Notes under the pieces: generated by a model
Databases searched by the model: none
What the model saw: only the letters and a program-made list of their open reading frames with translations
What the model was told of the DNA's origin: nothing
Part shown: positions 12,937 to 24,385 of the stretch, one piece after another
Layout of the letters: each line of letters starts with the position of its first letter
How positions within the stretch are numbered: the stretch's first letter is position 1
Assembly: GCF_009727055.1 (NCBI RefSeq)
Contig: NC_052354.1
Location: 44,804,476-44,868,475 of the forward strand
Direction of reading: 5' to 3'
DNA: 64,000 bases
From: Benincasa hispida
Lineage: Eukaryota; Streptophyta; Magnoliopsida; Cucurbitales; Cucurbitaceae
Made by a program: the position numbers and the translations under genes

Positions 12937-13100
12937 TTGCTTTAGCCTCTCTAGGGGTTATTACTTCCTTGGTAGCTCAACACATGTACGCTTTACCTGC
13001 TTATGCGTTCATAGCACAAGACTTTACTATTCAAGTTGTGTTATATACCCATCACCAATACATAGCAGGATTCATTATGACAGGAGCTTTTTGCTCATGG
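12937..13100 (+). pseudogene. Plastid psaB fragment
   Basis: Encodes [40 protein letters not shown] and [10 protein letters not shown]: a segment of the photosystem I core protein PsaB. Upstream LGLA is garbled and one extra T in gctttttgctcatgg shifts the frame at the end. In plastid genomes psaB is far from psbJ, so this is a separate piece joined to the cluster. It stops where Copia LTR sequence begins at about 13101. Confidence 0.88.
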
Positions 13101-13590
13101 ATCATGTCTTAAGTGATAACCAAAATGGTCTATAGTATATGGATATAGAAGGGAAACTTTATCCTAGTAATGCTACGGATGCGGCTACTTTGTGGGATGG
13201 TTAAAAGTGTTATGACTTGCCACAGATGGTCTGATCCTAATCATTCGTGTGGGGACATACGAGCGGGGGCGTTCTATACAAAGAATTTGTATAAGATCTG
13301 ACCATGAAGTGTTAATATCTCGTTATATAATGTCGTTCATGACAGAGACTTCACTTCACTAGGATGACAATAGGTAATATGACCTCAATCCTGAGTGAGT
13401 TGGGAACTCCTGGTTTTGAGGGTGGTTCTTTGATTTGCATGGGTGCGAGTGGCTAGGTCGCCGACTCAAACCTACCACTTTGGGGATTCGTCTGATTTGG
13501 GAGCTAGAAACTCAGCTACACAAGATGGAATTCACTCCTTCCCCGAAGCAGGGGTAAGTAGATAGATTGCTCCCTTAAGGGCTCATCTAC
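13101..13590 (+). mobile_element. Copia LTR fragment
   Basis: Matches the LTR piece at 17395-17880 in the same orientation: ggatcatgtcttaagtgata, the cgagcggggg block, gacctcaatcctgagtgagt and gatagattgctcccttaagg. It is truncated at both ends and runs into antisense Copia A pol at about 13591. The left end may share a few bases (catgga/ggatcatg) with the plastid insert. Confidence 0.75.
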
Positions 13591-14390
13591 AGCTAAAGCA
13601 TAGGGAATCCGTCTCATCTTCTCAATCTCTTAAGGTGTCTTAGGACATTGATCCTTAAACAACACGATTCCATGTCTGAAGGGTAACAAACCCCTCTTGG
13701 AATCCTGCATCCTGTACCTGATCAACATTTGATCGATGTACAATGCCTGATACAAGGCTAACCTCTTGTTCTTACGATCCTAAATGATCTGGATCCCTAG
13801 AAGTACTATGCCTCACCCAAATCTTTCATGTGGAACTGGGCAGCTAGCCGTTTCTTAATGTCAGTCAGATACCCTACATCATTCCCGATGAGTAGGATAT
13901 CATCCACATACAGTACAAGGAAAGCTACTGAGCTGTTGATGATCTTCTTGTAAACACAAGGCTCATCAACATTCTGATCAAAGCTAAATGACTTGATTGT
14001 AGTGTCAAATCTAATGTTCCATGATCAAGACGCATGTTTCAGCCCATAAATGGACCTATTAAGCTTGCAAACTTTTTGCTAACTATGAACCCCTCTGGTT
14101 GAGTCATATAAATGGTCTCCTTAAGATTACTATTAAGAAAGGCAGTTTTGACGTCCATTTGCCATACTTCATAATCATAAAATGTGGCTATAGACAAGAC
14201 TATCCTGATAGACTTGAACATGACAACAGGTGAGAAAGTTTCCTTATAATCAACTCCCTCGACCTAGGTATAACCCTTTGCCACGAGTCGAGCCTGAAAG
14301 GTTTGCACCTTTCCATCTACACCCCTCTTTCACTTATAGATCCACTTACACTCAATAGGTCTTACCCCATCAGGCAGATCAATAAGCTCC
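13591..14390 (-). pseudogene. Copia A reverse transcriptase / RNase H start, decayed
   Basis: Minus strand carries KWIYK, then MFKSIRIVLSIATFYDYEVW, QMDVKTAFLNSNLKETIYMT and PEGF, all typical of the Ty1/Copia reverse transcriptase. Further on it keeps the catalytic LYVDDILLIGND and DQCPKTP. In-frame stops and small frameshifts break it at several places (for example after GPFMG near 14039). Reverse transcriptase copies element RNA into cDNA in cytoplasmic particles. The domain ends abruptly at about 13591, losing the rest of RNase H and the 3' LTR. Confidence 0.85.
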
Positions 14391-15650
14391 TAGATTTTAT
14401 TGAAGTACATAGACTCCATTTCTTGGTTCATGGCCTTAACCCATTCATCATTGTCAACATCTTCCATTGCTCTCTTAAAAGACAATGGATCCTTGATTCC
14501 ATCATTAAAAAAGACATTTTGGACTTTAGTTAAACCCATGTAATCATCTGGTGGGTTCATAACCCTCCTACTATGTTGAGGCAGTCTCAACTCTTGAGCT
14601 GGTTGACTAGATGTACCAACCTCAACAACTCTTGTTGATCTGTCGGCCTGTTCAACAACTCTTGTTAAACCTTCAGCAGTCTCAGTCTCACTTGAAATCT
14701 TACACAAAACAAGCTTACTCCATGGCTTATGATCCCGGATGTGGTCTTCTTCCAAAAAGATAGCATTTTTAGAAACAATCACTTTGTTCTCACTCGGATC
14801 ATAGAAGTATCCACCTCTCGTTTCCTTGGGGTAGCCTACAAAGAGGAAAACCTTCGAACGCGGTTCCAACTTCTTTGGGTTAGTCACAATCACATCTGCC
14901 GGATAGCTCCAAATCCTGAAGTGGCATAAACTACCCTTACGGTCTCTCCACAACTCAAAAGGTGTCTCAAAAACACTTTTCGAGGGAATGTTGTTTAGAA
15001 TGTAGCATGCAGTCTCCACTGCAAAACTCCAAAACGAGTTTGGAAGATGAGCATAACTCATCATAGACCAAACCATGTCCGACAAGGTTATGTTTCTCTT
15101 TTCTAATACACCATTTTGCTGAGGTGTACCTAGGGCCGAGAGTTGGGATGCAATCTCATGTTCTATCATATAGTTCTGGAATTTGAGGTCCATATTCTCT
15201 CCACCACGATCAGATCTTAGTATTTTTATCTTCTTACCTAATAAGTTTTCAACTTCAGCATTATACTCCTTGAACTTGTCAAAGGCTTTAGACTTACGCT
15301 GCATTAGGTAGAGATACTCGTATCTTGAATAATCATCTATGAAAGAGATGAAATATTCATACCCACCTCAAGCTCTAACACTCATCGGACCACAAAGGTC
15401 AGAATGTACAAGCTCCAAGGCTTCCTTGGCTCTGTAACCTTTTCCAGTAAAAGGTCGTTTGGTCATCTTGCCTTCAAGGCATGATTCACATACCGGCAAG
15501 GAGTTTTCTTCTAAACTCTTTAAAAGTCCACTTTTCACCAACTTTTCAATCCTATTGAGGTTGATGTGACCTAACCTTAGATGCTAAAGATGGGCGTTTT
15601 CCTTAGGAGAAACCTTTGGACTTTTAGATGTTGTTGTTGTATTGAACATT
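14391..15650 (-). pseudogene. Copia A integrase, nearly intact
   Basis: The main open frame covers 15304-14390 (304 codons). Its upstream part, in the same frame but beyond one stop codon near 15367, contains the GAG-pre-integrase region (LRLGHINLNRIEKL, CESCLEGKMTKRPF) and LVHSDLCGPM with the first catalytic Asp. The core follows with RSDRGGEN (second Asp) and TPQQNGVLEKRN (catalytic Glu), then the C-terminal GKGS-like FRIWSYPA, VGYPKETRGGYFYD and EEDHI, and finally the start of reverse transcriptase (EWVKAMNQEMESMYFN). The triad is complete; one stop is the main lesion. Integrase inserts the cDNA into the host chromosome. Confidence 0.9.
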
Positions 15651-15675
15651 TCAGTATTAAAAAAGGTTTTTATGA

Positions 15676-16152
15676 CTAAAACCTTAGTACATATAAGTTA
15701 CTTTCTATTGAACCAAAACCAATCTCCAGTCCATTCTTGAAAATAAACACTTTATTCTTAGAAAAGGATACGGTATACCCTTGTTCAATGAGACAAGAAA
15801 CCGAGATTAAGTTCCTCTTGATATAAGGAACTACAAAAACATTATCTAGTAATAGATAACGTTTCTTGTCAACAAATAACTTCAGCCTGCCTACAGCAAC
15901 AGCTAAAACAACCTCACCAGTACTGACTCTTAGATTCATCTCTCCCTGTGGCAATGTTTGCCAGGAAATGAATCCTTGGTAAGAGGAACTGACATGGTTG
16001 GTAGCACCCGAATCAAAGATCCAGGCAGAATCATCATTCTCTACCAAACATGTCTCCAAGACCAATATATCATATTTACTGTCTTTCCTCCTCTTTTGGA
16101 GAGTAGTGGGATCAGTGTCAGAACAACTGACACTACTGGTTTTGTCATCCAC
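15676..16152 (-). pseudogene. Copia A aspartic protease region
   Basis: 158-codon open minus frame with WIFDSGATNHVSSS, the active-site motif of retrotransposon aspartic proteases, followed by KRYLLLDNVFVVPYIKRNLI and SVSCLIEQGY typical of plant Copia elements. The protease cuts the Gag-Pol polyprotein. The frame begins with KRRKDSKYDILVLETCL; the CCHC zinc knuckle normally just upstream is absent, so some gag 3' sequence has been deleted between here and 16195. Confidence 0.88.
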
Positions 16153-16194
16153 CCCTTTGTGCTCGAAAAGTAAGAACTAACGTTGAAACAAATC

Positions 16195-16414
16195 TTACAA
16201 CGAGTCTATGATCTTGCGTGCAATGATCATGTTCTCAACCCGTTTGGCTAAAACATCAGATGTGTTAGCCAAAATGTGAAGTCTAGCCAATGAATTAGCC
16301 TTCATCCACACCTCATATACATTGCGAACACTTCGCGGTGCATCAAGGGTTGGGACTTGAGGATATTCCTCAACCATGACAAAATCGAGGTCATTTGCCA
16401 CGAAATACGTTTTA
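16195..16414 (-). pseudogene. Copia A gag, N-terminal fragment
   Basis: Minus strand encodes EEYPQVPTLDAPRSVRNVYE, VWMKANSLARLHILANTSDV and LAKRVENMIIARKIIDSL, the conserved N-terminal part of the plant Copia Gag that continues in element B as ESLQGMF. Upstream sequence is hidden in the N gap from 16415. Downstream it passes directly to the protease region without the middle of gag or the zinc knuckle. Confidence 0.8.
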
Positions 16415-16713
16415 NNNNNNNNNNNNNNNNNNNNNNNNNNNNNNNNNNNNNNNNNNNNNNNNNNNNNNNNNNNNNNNNNNNNNNNNNNNNNNNNNNNNNN
16501 NNNNNNNNNNNNNNNNNNNNNNNNNNNNNNNNNNNNNNNNNNNNNNNNNNNNNNNNNNNNNNNNNNNNNNNNNNNNNNNNNNNNNNNNNNNNNNNNNNNN
16601 NNNNNNNNNNNNNNNNNNNNNNNNNNNNNNNNNNNNNNNNNNNNNNNNNNNNNNNNNNNNNNNNNNNNNNNNNNNNNNNNNNNNNNNNNNNNNNNNNNNN
16701 NNNNNNNNNNNNN
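16415..16713. other. Assembly gap of 299 N
   Basis: Unknown bases inside the gag start of Copia A. Reading frames reported across it are meaningless. Confidence 0.99.
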
Positions 16714-17327
16714 CCTACCCATTTATGGATTTCACCTTAATCTTGACAAATTACACAAAACCCATCCGAAGGGGAACACTCCCAGGGCACCATGAGGGAG
16801 TACTGAATGATCTCACGGTGTGATCCAATGACAAAGACCATAGGACGTGTTAACACATACCTTTCACCCATTTACTATAAACACTATCTCCGTCCACCTT
16901 GATATTGACTCATGCAAACATCATCCGAAGGGGGATGCTCCTAAGACACTATGAGGCCAAGCATGAATCTCATGGTGTGAACATACAAGGAGAAACGTGA
17001 GTGGAATCATGGACATATCAGATACATCTCTTCCTCCCACTGAGTATTTTATAACCTAGGGTTTAGTTTACTTAGCAAAAACACGACTAAGGATTTTAAC
17101 TAAGTGACTTTTAGGTTTTCCAAGAGTAACTTTTATCTTAGATTGTTAAAACAACTTTTGATCATCATAGATTAAACTCTTTAATGGAGTCTTTGACCAA
17201 TTATCGCATGCTTGTAGAAAATCTATCTAATTCACCTTTTCAGGTAGGTTCCCAAGTAGGGATGTTTTGTTTTCGTCAACTTACGAACCCCAACCTAGAC
17301 AGAACCCGCCTTCATCCAACCTAGACA
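16714..17327 (-). mobile_element. Copia A 5' leader (untranslated)
   Basis: Reverse complement parallels the leader of Copia B at about 31555-32330: ggttctgtctaggttggggt, ggaacctacctgaaaaggtg, then the gggagtg/ccccct blocks and caaggtg(a/g). Such long leaders between the primer binding site and gag are usual in this family. The LTR and primer binding site that should lie beyond 17327 are missing; a plus-oriented LTR begins instead. Confidence 0.7.
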
Positions 17328-18007
17328 AACCAATAAACTTAATATCTCTGGTTGTCTTTATGTAACTTAAGCATGTATGTAGGGACATACAAGTGGATCA
17401 TGTCTTAAGTGACAACCAAAATAGTCTGTAGTATGTGGATATAGGAGGGAAACTTTATCCTGGTAACACTACGAACGTGGCCCGCTTTGTGGAATTGTTA
17501 CAATTGTTGTGACTTGTCACAAATGGTTTGATCCTGATCATTCATGTAGTGGACATGCGAGCGGGGGCGTCCTATACAAAGAGTTTGTATAAGACCTAAC
17601 CTTGAAGTGTTAACGTCTCGTCATATAACTCTGCTCATGATTGAGATTTCACTTCACTAGGATGACCATAAGTAACATGACCTCAATCCTGAGTGAGTTG
17701 AGAACTCCTGCCATTGAGAGTAGTCCTTTGATTTGCATGGGTGCGAATGGCCAGAGTGTCGACTCAAACCTACCACTTTGGGGATTCGTCTAATTTGGGA
17801 GTTGGGAACTCAGCTTCACAAGATGGAGTTTTTTAGTTTCCCAATAGCAGGGTAAATAGATAGATTGCTCTCTTAAGGGTTGATCCCAGGGCTTAAACGA
17901 TGTGGCACCATGCACCTTCTCATGGCCCGAGAGGTGTTCACGTATAGTACGACTATGTTGTATTGTTCATTAAAGGGATCAGTGGTACTTAAGGAGGAAG
18001 ATGTAAC
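17328..18007 (+). mobile_element. Copia B 5' LTR, segment 1
   Basis: Starts inside the LTR (ccaataaacttaatatct) and includes gtggatcatgtcttaagt, the cgagcggggg block, the ctcaatcctgagtgagttga block and atcagtggtacttaaggagg. It ends at gatgtaac, where a solo LTR has inserted (target duplication GTAAC, 18003-18007). The LTR resumes at 20907 and again at 29068. The outermost 5' end with the TG terminus has been lost at the junction with Copia A. Confidence 0.8.
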
Positions 18008-18378
18008 TGTCACACTCTGTCCCAGACCACCCTATTAGCGTAGGAAAGGGCGTGACTAGAGCAGTTATCAACCCTATGGCTGACACTTACTGCCTACTAA
18101 CTGTTGCGGAATAACTCTGATACCAATATATAAACTTCAATACAACATTAATATCTTTAGGCCAAAATTTATTAAGTTAGAAGTATAACATATTTAGAGT
18201 CATTACAACACTAGATTCACAAGTCCCAAAACCACAAAGCCTAGTCCCTATATTGAACAACAGTAACATGCGTACAATATTAACAGTAATCACCAAACAG
18301 ACGGGTTACAAATCTCGTTATCCTTTAGTGGCAAAGCAGATGGCATAGATATCTTTAGAGAAATTTAACCGCATACCT

Positions 18379-18408
<30 letters not shown>
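18379..18408 (+). repeat. Poly-G run of 30
   Basis: Thirty G in a row, followed by aggagggtgggggtaag, inside the solo LTR. It could form G-quadruplexes; its exact length is uncertain in any assembly. Confidence 0.9.
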
Positions 18409-18409
<1 letters not shown>

Positions 18410-18763
18410 GGAGGGTGGGGGTAAGAAAACATTTGAAAACGGGGTGAGCTTGCGCCTAGTGAGTGACTTAAGAAAGGTAATTGATTCTCATGCAAAAATC
18501 TCAATAAAGAGTTCAACTGAAATATAAGCTTCTACAGTACTTGTACTGCAGTATAAATAATTTCCAAGTATGAAACAGATAAAGCTATTTTAATCATAAA
18601 ATAGTAAAACTGTTTCTCAATCGAGAATAACCTTACTGTGGATAAAACAATCCCAACACCAACTGCTAGTCAAGAGAGAACCCTTTTGCTCAATCTCTGA
18701 CTCTAACTACCTATGTACACATGGCCATACTAAGTACCATCATACCTTAGGTACTTCTGTACA

Positions 18764-18860
18764 GATACCTTCTCAAACGTCCTTCAGTACCAATAGATAC
18801 CTTCTCAAATGTCCTTCAGTATTTAGTTGGGCGGATACCTTCTCAAATGTCCTTCGGTAT
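18764..18860 (+). repeat. Short tandem repeat, three units
   Basis: Three copies of gataccttctcaaatgtcct plus tc(a/g)gtat at 18764, 18796 and 18834, separated by short spacers. Part of the solo LTR. Confidence 0.85.
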
Positions 18861-19698
18861 CGCGTTTTAAGTAAAACTAGTCATAAAGGAATTTCTCTCT
18901 TTAAAGCTTGTAAAGTATAACACATATAAAAACATAGCTTTAAAGGTACTAACGCATGCTGAGTATATTTAACAATATAAATTGCTTTTCAAAAATTTCT
19001 CACACATGCATGCATTTAAAACATAACTCATGGTTTGTTCGGAATTCTTTGTAAAACTAGCTGGCATGCGAATAATCTTCTTTAAAACATGCTTTCTATA
19101 ACACGTTGTAATCAAACATTTTAAGCAAATGTTTTAGTGAAAAAGTTTTAGCCACTCACCTTGATTGCTTAGGAGCTTTTCACTCTAGTAGCCCCCTTTT
19201 ATACCTCGGGCTCCCTTTTCACCCCTAAAATTTAGGTTCAACTTAAAGCTCAAATTACTCATAGTTCTAAATCTTATTTTGAGATGCTTCCTTCTACAAA
19301 AATATTCTAAAATGTCTCAGGAAGCGTACCCTAAAATTTGAGCTTAGAAATCCTCGTGGTTTGGCCGGAATCACAGAATCTTCAAGACTGGCCTAAACTG
19401 ATCCGACAGCCTAACCCTTCTGTCTTCTTCTCAGTTTCCAGCCCGATCCTTTCGAACGGCAGCCCTACCCTTATTACTAGACTTTCAAAGCTTTCAGGTG
19501 GCTTTAAAATCACTCCAAACGCACGAGTAAATTGGGAGAACTCCTTGTGCCAAGTTGATGCGTCCTCTTCAGACCTCACTGTTCAATGCGTCCTCTATAA
19601 CTAACGCATAGATTTGGCTCCAACGCAAGGTTTGCTCCACTCTCCTAGGCTTTTTACAGTATTTCTGAATTGTGATCTAAAAATGAAGTCTCATGGCT

Positions 19699-19707
19699 CT
19701 ATTTATA
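19699..19707 (-). promoter_or_regulatory. TATA box of the solo LTR
   Basis: Minus strand reads TATAAATAG in the context gcctataaatagagccatga. The sibling LTR at 25579-28171 has the same motif at the matching place on its coding strand. Confidence 0.65.
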
Positions 19708-20925
19708 GGCATCCAAATCTTCTCTAGAGTTGACACCACCTACTTGGCTGCATGGCCAAATGTCTCCTTCTCACCTCATCAACGCAATGTTGTGATCATC
19801 GCCAAGCTAAGTTGTATTAACTCGCCATGTTGCCAATGCATGAAGCCTCCAATCTGATGCCACCCACCTCAAATTCTTAAGGCCTTAAGGCTTTCCTCCC
19901 AAAAGAACACAATGGTTTTGTGACGCTTTCTATGTGACATCCACCCTTTCGTATGCGTCCAACTCTTGGATGCTCAATGCTAGTCCATAAACAATGCATA
20001 AGCCTCCTACTCAACCGCATAGGCAAGCCAATTCACTATCATTACAATTCAACCTTAGCCATCGCAAGGAGCTAACCATTACCAAACACATAGGGTGACT
20101 TGTCCATCCCGCGCATGCTCACTCGCGATGGCTTGCTTGGCATGGGCATATAGTGTTTGGCCACTAACTCATAGGCGCGCGTGCATGGCTGGCTACTCGA
20201 TGCATGGCGTGTGGCCAATTCGACGCCATGGGGGCATGCTTTGGCCACATGGCGGCTTGCGCGTGGCGCCTTGATGCTTGGGCGGATGCTTAGGCCGCTA
20301 TGGGCCATGCTACATCGCTGCATGGGCGTGCGGTTGTGCTAGCCATCGCTCGCTCGCTCAGTTTGCATGGGCGTCATGGCATGGGCTGCGCTTGGCTACA
20401 TGGCAGGGCACTCAACACACGGCATGGGTGCTCGACATGGAGTTTCTCGACGCAGTGAGCGTTGGACCATTTGAATAGTGCACTCAACGCAGGGCGTATC
20501 CCACTTTGATCGCATTGGCAGGGCCGTCCAAAGCCGGATGGCTGGTCGCATGCTTCGGCATGGTGTTGGCGAGGCTGCTCGATTGCCTTGGCTACCTTTC
20601 CATGCATCCTCGCCTACTCGTGCTGCCTTTCCAATGCATCATCATCTTTTTTCCTTCTTCCACCGCATGCCCTTCACCAACCCACTCTTCCAACGTATCA
20701 ACACACAAAAATTTCTAATACTTAGCCAAATTTCGCAAATTTTTCTCAAAGTTAAACATTCAAATTTCCTCTTTTCTTCAAATCTCCACTTTTTCCTCTA
20801 CACATTGCACACTAGTTTACCACATCAAACCTACTTACATCACACTAGTTCTTAAGTAGGGAAGCATTACTCAATAGAGAAATTAGGATTTGGGGTCCAC
20901 AGTAACATAAGGGTAAATTAGCCTG

Positions 20926-22900
20926 GGATGAAATGCAGAAATGACGTCATCTAGGCCTTTTATTAGAATTATGCAGGGTTATGTTAAGGCAGAATAGGGC
21001 GGAATATGTTTTGGAATTCATGAGAAAATGAGTTGCGTTCTATCGGCAATTAAGAATCTCGACAAAACCAACTATTTATGCATTAATTATGCGTTTCAAA
21101 TTGTCTATCTTTGTTAGCCTAACGCAAGAAGCGGATACATACGCGAAAGCCGAGCTAATCGTAAAGACGGAACCGCATGTGGAAGTTTCTCCTCACAAAG
21201 GCAAACGCATTACGTCCGACGCATGGATGTTGGCACCATCAATCGCATGCGTCCATCACATAAAGGTTGCGGTCCGTCAAGCGAGATCGCGGTCATATCG
21301 CTGAAAGTTGCGCCAGCGATCGAATGCGGTCATCGTAAGGAGATTACAACTACTTGATGATAACCATAATAGAGGGATGGACGTTAAGGTTGGTGAATGC
21401 AACATGATTGCATATCTCAGGAGTATCAAAAGATATGTTGACATTTCATCTACCACACCGTTAGCAACAGAGATTCAAAACAGGACCATCACGCCCCCAA
21501 TGTCAGAATCAGAGCAGGTCCATTAATGTTGTTTGTTGTGATCAAGCTCTATAAATTGAAGCCGCTGAGCATTAATTTCAGATCATCCAAGATTTTTCAC
21601 CTGAGGCTCGCCTTAGGGCGGATCTTATGATCCAGACGAACGCGTGAGAAGAAAGCTTGAGAGTTTTTCATCTCCTTCATCCATTCAAGTGACGACCAGA
21701 GCTTCGCCAAAGTTAGAGCTCGAGAGAGTCTGCTCCACCATCCATCCATGGCACCACCGGCAGCTTTGACACACATCTGCTGGAAGCAAGACATTTGCCT
21801 CCAGCTGGTTCTTTCATTTTCTCTTATTTCCTTATATTGTATTGTATTACATCATGCTTTAAGGAATTAATACCTTTTGTGAACAATTCATTTCTATTAA
21901 TTTCCTTCGACTCCATCTCCATCTTCATTACTTAGCATCCTTAACTTTTCATTGTATCACTTATTGAGATTGTTAGAGAGTATCGCATACTTAGTCATGC
22001 GGCATAGGAATATGAAGCATGTAGTAAACCACCGTGAGGTATGCGTTGTATGAGTGTTATGAGGAAAACCTTATTTGCTTGAGTGTAAGCTATAACAACC
22101 CCTGTCTATAGGCGATGCAATGCTTTTCTTGAGTAAAGTCAGCAACAACTAACTGCCCGGGAGGATAAGTGGTTGGTCGCATTAAGCAATGTAAGCAAGT
22201 ATTCACTGGAGATAGGAATAATCTTACGTCAGCCAGGTTTATGCGATTACCTTGTCTTATGAGCGCATCATTCATCATTTAAGCATACTTGGGAGAGTAA
22301 TCTAAAAACCAAATCTAAGACTCGAGAGAGTGGATTGGAATGCATAAACAAGAATGGGGAACTTACAGATAAGCTCCGTTTGCTATTACACAGTGTATGC
22401 ACCCTACGGATAGGATAATGCATGCTTCTAGAAGTGGGATACAGTGGTATGCGGTCATCTTGTTTATGTATGGGAGCACATGAGCAAGAATAGAGACTTA
22501 GAAATAAGGCCTTTCGACACATCGTATATACACTGCATGCATCCTAAAATTAGGCTCAAGTGTGTGTAGTGTGTTGGCTGAGGTTGCCTTTGCGGCCAGG
22601 CTTAGGGTTGCGATGAAGACATCTTCACATTTTATCTATTTTCCATGCATTTTACTACGCGTCAACAATTTCTGTGTCTCTATCTCTCATTTATATTCCC
22701 ACTGCTTTGTTTGTCAGTTAAGAGTAGGAGTAGTTTATTAGCTTATACCCCCCATCATTCTTTTATTCATCCGCCACAAACACATCACCGCATACACTTA
22801 GCTACAACCTCGGATCACCCAAGAAACTTGTGTTCGCGTTATACTTGGCACGAGCGCAAGAAAACTTGTGAGTATTGTAGCTTGTGCTAATTTTACATCA
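20926..22900 (+). mobile_element. LTR1 of the non-autonomous Gypsy-type element
   Basis: 1975 bp, rich in gcatgcg, gcggtcatcg and related words. A TATA box TATAAAT is at 21550-21556 in ctctataaattgaagccgct. It ends ttttacatca. Compared with LTR2 it lacks about 110 bp near its 3' end (the gaacgcatggtcatcgg block). Confidence 0.82.
21550..21556 (+). promoter_or_regulatory. TATA box in LTR1
   Basis: TATAAAT in agctctataaattgaagccg; the same sequence occurs in LTR2 at 24994-25000. Probable start region of element transcription. Confidence 0.6.
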
Positions 22901-24385
22901 CCAAGTTTTTAACGTCGTTGCCGAGGACTTGGTAGCTAATTGTTTTTTAAGTTTTATGTTTTTGCAGGCAACCTTTTTACCTTGGGAGTATTGTAGCTTG
23001 TGCGACCAAGTTGCAAACAATATTGAAGTGTAGACGATGCGCCGAAAGCTAGTATTGACCCTAAGATAGAAGGGCAATCAGTCGCATGAGCTGAAGGTGG
23101 TTCTAAGCACATGACGGCCGCATGCGCCCACCAATTACCAGAAGTTCCAAAGGTCAAGGCAAGCCCCTTGACCTAAGCAATTGAGAGCAATCTTCTGCAT
23201 GGGAGACTCCTTGCGATGACATCACTTCAATCTCTCCAGGGAAGTCTTCTACTCTATCTTTACCTTGCTTTCTTAGTTTAGTTTATTTTTATGGTTATTT
23301 TGGATATGCGATTGCTTCCTTGGTTGTGTTGCGTTGCTCCTTGTAGGTGCGACAATAATTCTCCTCGGTGCGCAGTTACAACGGAAGAATCCTCCCTATC
23401 CTTCAACGCATGGCTTCAATCGCATGAATTCTAAAGCGTGGTCGCAAGCGTTATTCTACTTATGGTTCTTTTCTTGTTATTTTTTATGCATTATCCTTTT
23501 GAAATTCTCCTTGTCCGATTGCGTTCCTTTACGATGCATCTATGATGGTTCGTATAATTCACTACATCCGATAACTAAGCATCGCAAGGCTCTCCTTACT
23601 TTTAAATAGCTTCTTCAAATTTTGACAGCCTAAGTTTTATTTTGTGCAAACCTTTGTTCAAACATTTGGTACTTCATTCCTGTTGATTTTGTCTTTAGCT
23701 TTGCGGCGAGAGCGCTGCCAACCTTTAAGTTTGGGGGTGGCAGCGATCCCGGAGAATTGCGTTCATTACATTGCGATCATTATTGAAAAAAATGTTTTGA
23801 GAATAACAACTCCACTGTCAACGCAATGGGGAACCAATGTTAATAAGAGTTAAGTTGTGAAAGGCACTTACTCGTAGTTGGATGTCCGCATGACACATGT
23901 AGAGGCAAGCCAAAACGAAAGTAAGTCACCAGGATCAATGTATAAGCACAACTCTTCTATCGGGTGCAAGCCAATTCGAGCAAGACATGAGTTGAGTTGA
24001 ATATGGAACGCAACCGAAGTTGGATGCCCACATGACACACGTGGGGGCAAGCCAAATGAAGAACAAAACCAGGTTCAACACTGCATTTTTAATAAGTAAC
24101 CGCAAAGCTGAATTGTTTTGAACGAACGCATTCTCAAAAGCTAAATGCAAAGTTGCGGGGAATGAATAAAAAGTTTTTGAGCTAAGGCTTGCCAGATTTA
24201 AACTTAGAAAAGATCTTTTTGAAGAAGCAGCTAAAGTGGAGGAGAGTGTTGTGGCCATGTTTGGAGGTATGAGTAAAGTATATTCTGAGAGGCTGGTCAT
24301 CGCAAAGGAGAGCCAGAAGGTGAGTTAAGAATTTCTTGAGTATAACATATGCTTGAGGACAAGCATGATTTTAAGTTTGGGGGTG
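22901..24385 (+). mobile_element. Internal region of the non-autonomous element, no pol
   Basis: Primer binding site: aacgtcgttgccgagga (22911-22927) resembles the tRNA-Asp site tggcgccgttgccgggga used by many plant Gypsy elements, with several changes. Polypurine tract: aagtttgggggtg at 24373-24385, directly before LTR2; a second copy of aagtttgggggtgg occurs at about 23728. Frames at 23334-23609 and 24300-23935 (minus) show no known domain. It is best described as a large-LTR, pol-less derivative. Confidence 0.75.

Larger units (their letters stand above)
18008..20901 (-). mobile_element. Solo LTR (2894 bp) inside the Copia B LTR
   Basis: Plus strand begins TGTCACACTC and ends GGGGTCCACA, so on the minus strand it starts TGTGGACCCC and ends GAGTGTGACA. 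Perfect 5-bp target duplications GTAAC flank it (18003-18007 and 20902-20906), and the interrupted LTR text reads on across it. A minus-strand TATA box lies at 19699-19707. It holds a 30-G run, a small repeat of gataccttctcaaatgtcc, and a CG-rich stretch full of catgcg words (20090-20620). No coding region: the internal part was removed by LTR-LTR recombination. Confidence 0.9.

Noticed and set aside
16357..16823. Open frames of 127-175 codons across 16415-16713
   Set aside because: They are read through N; only the gag fragment left of the gap is real.
20278..20607. GC-rich open frames at 20.1-20.9 kb as host genes
   Set aside because: They lie inside the GTAAC-flanked solo LTR, overlap on both strands and lack known domains.
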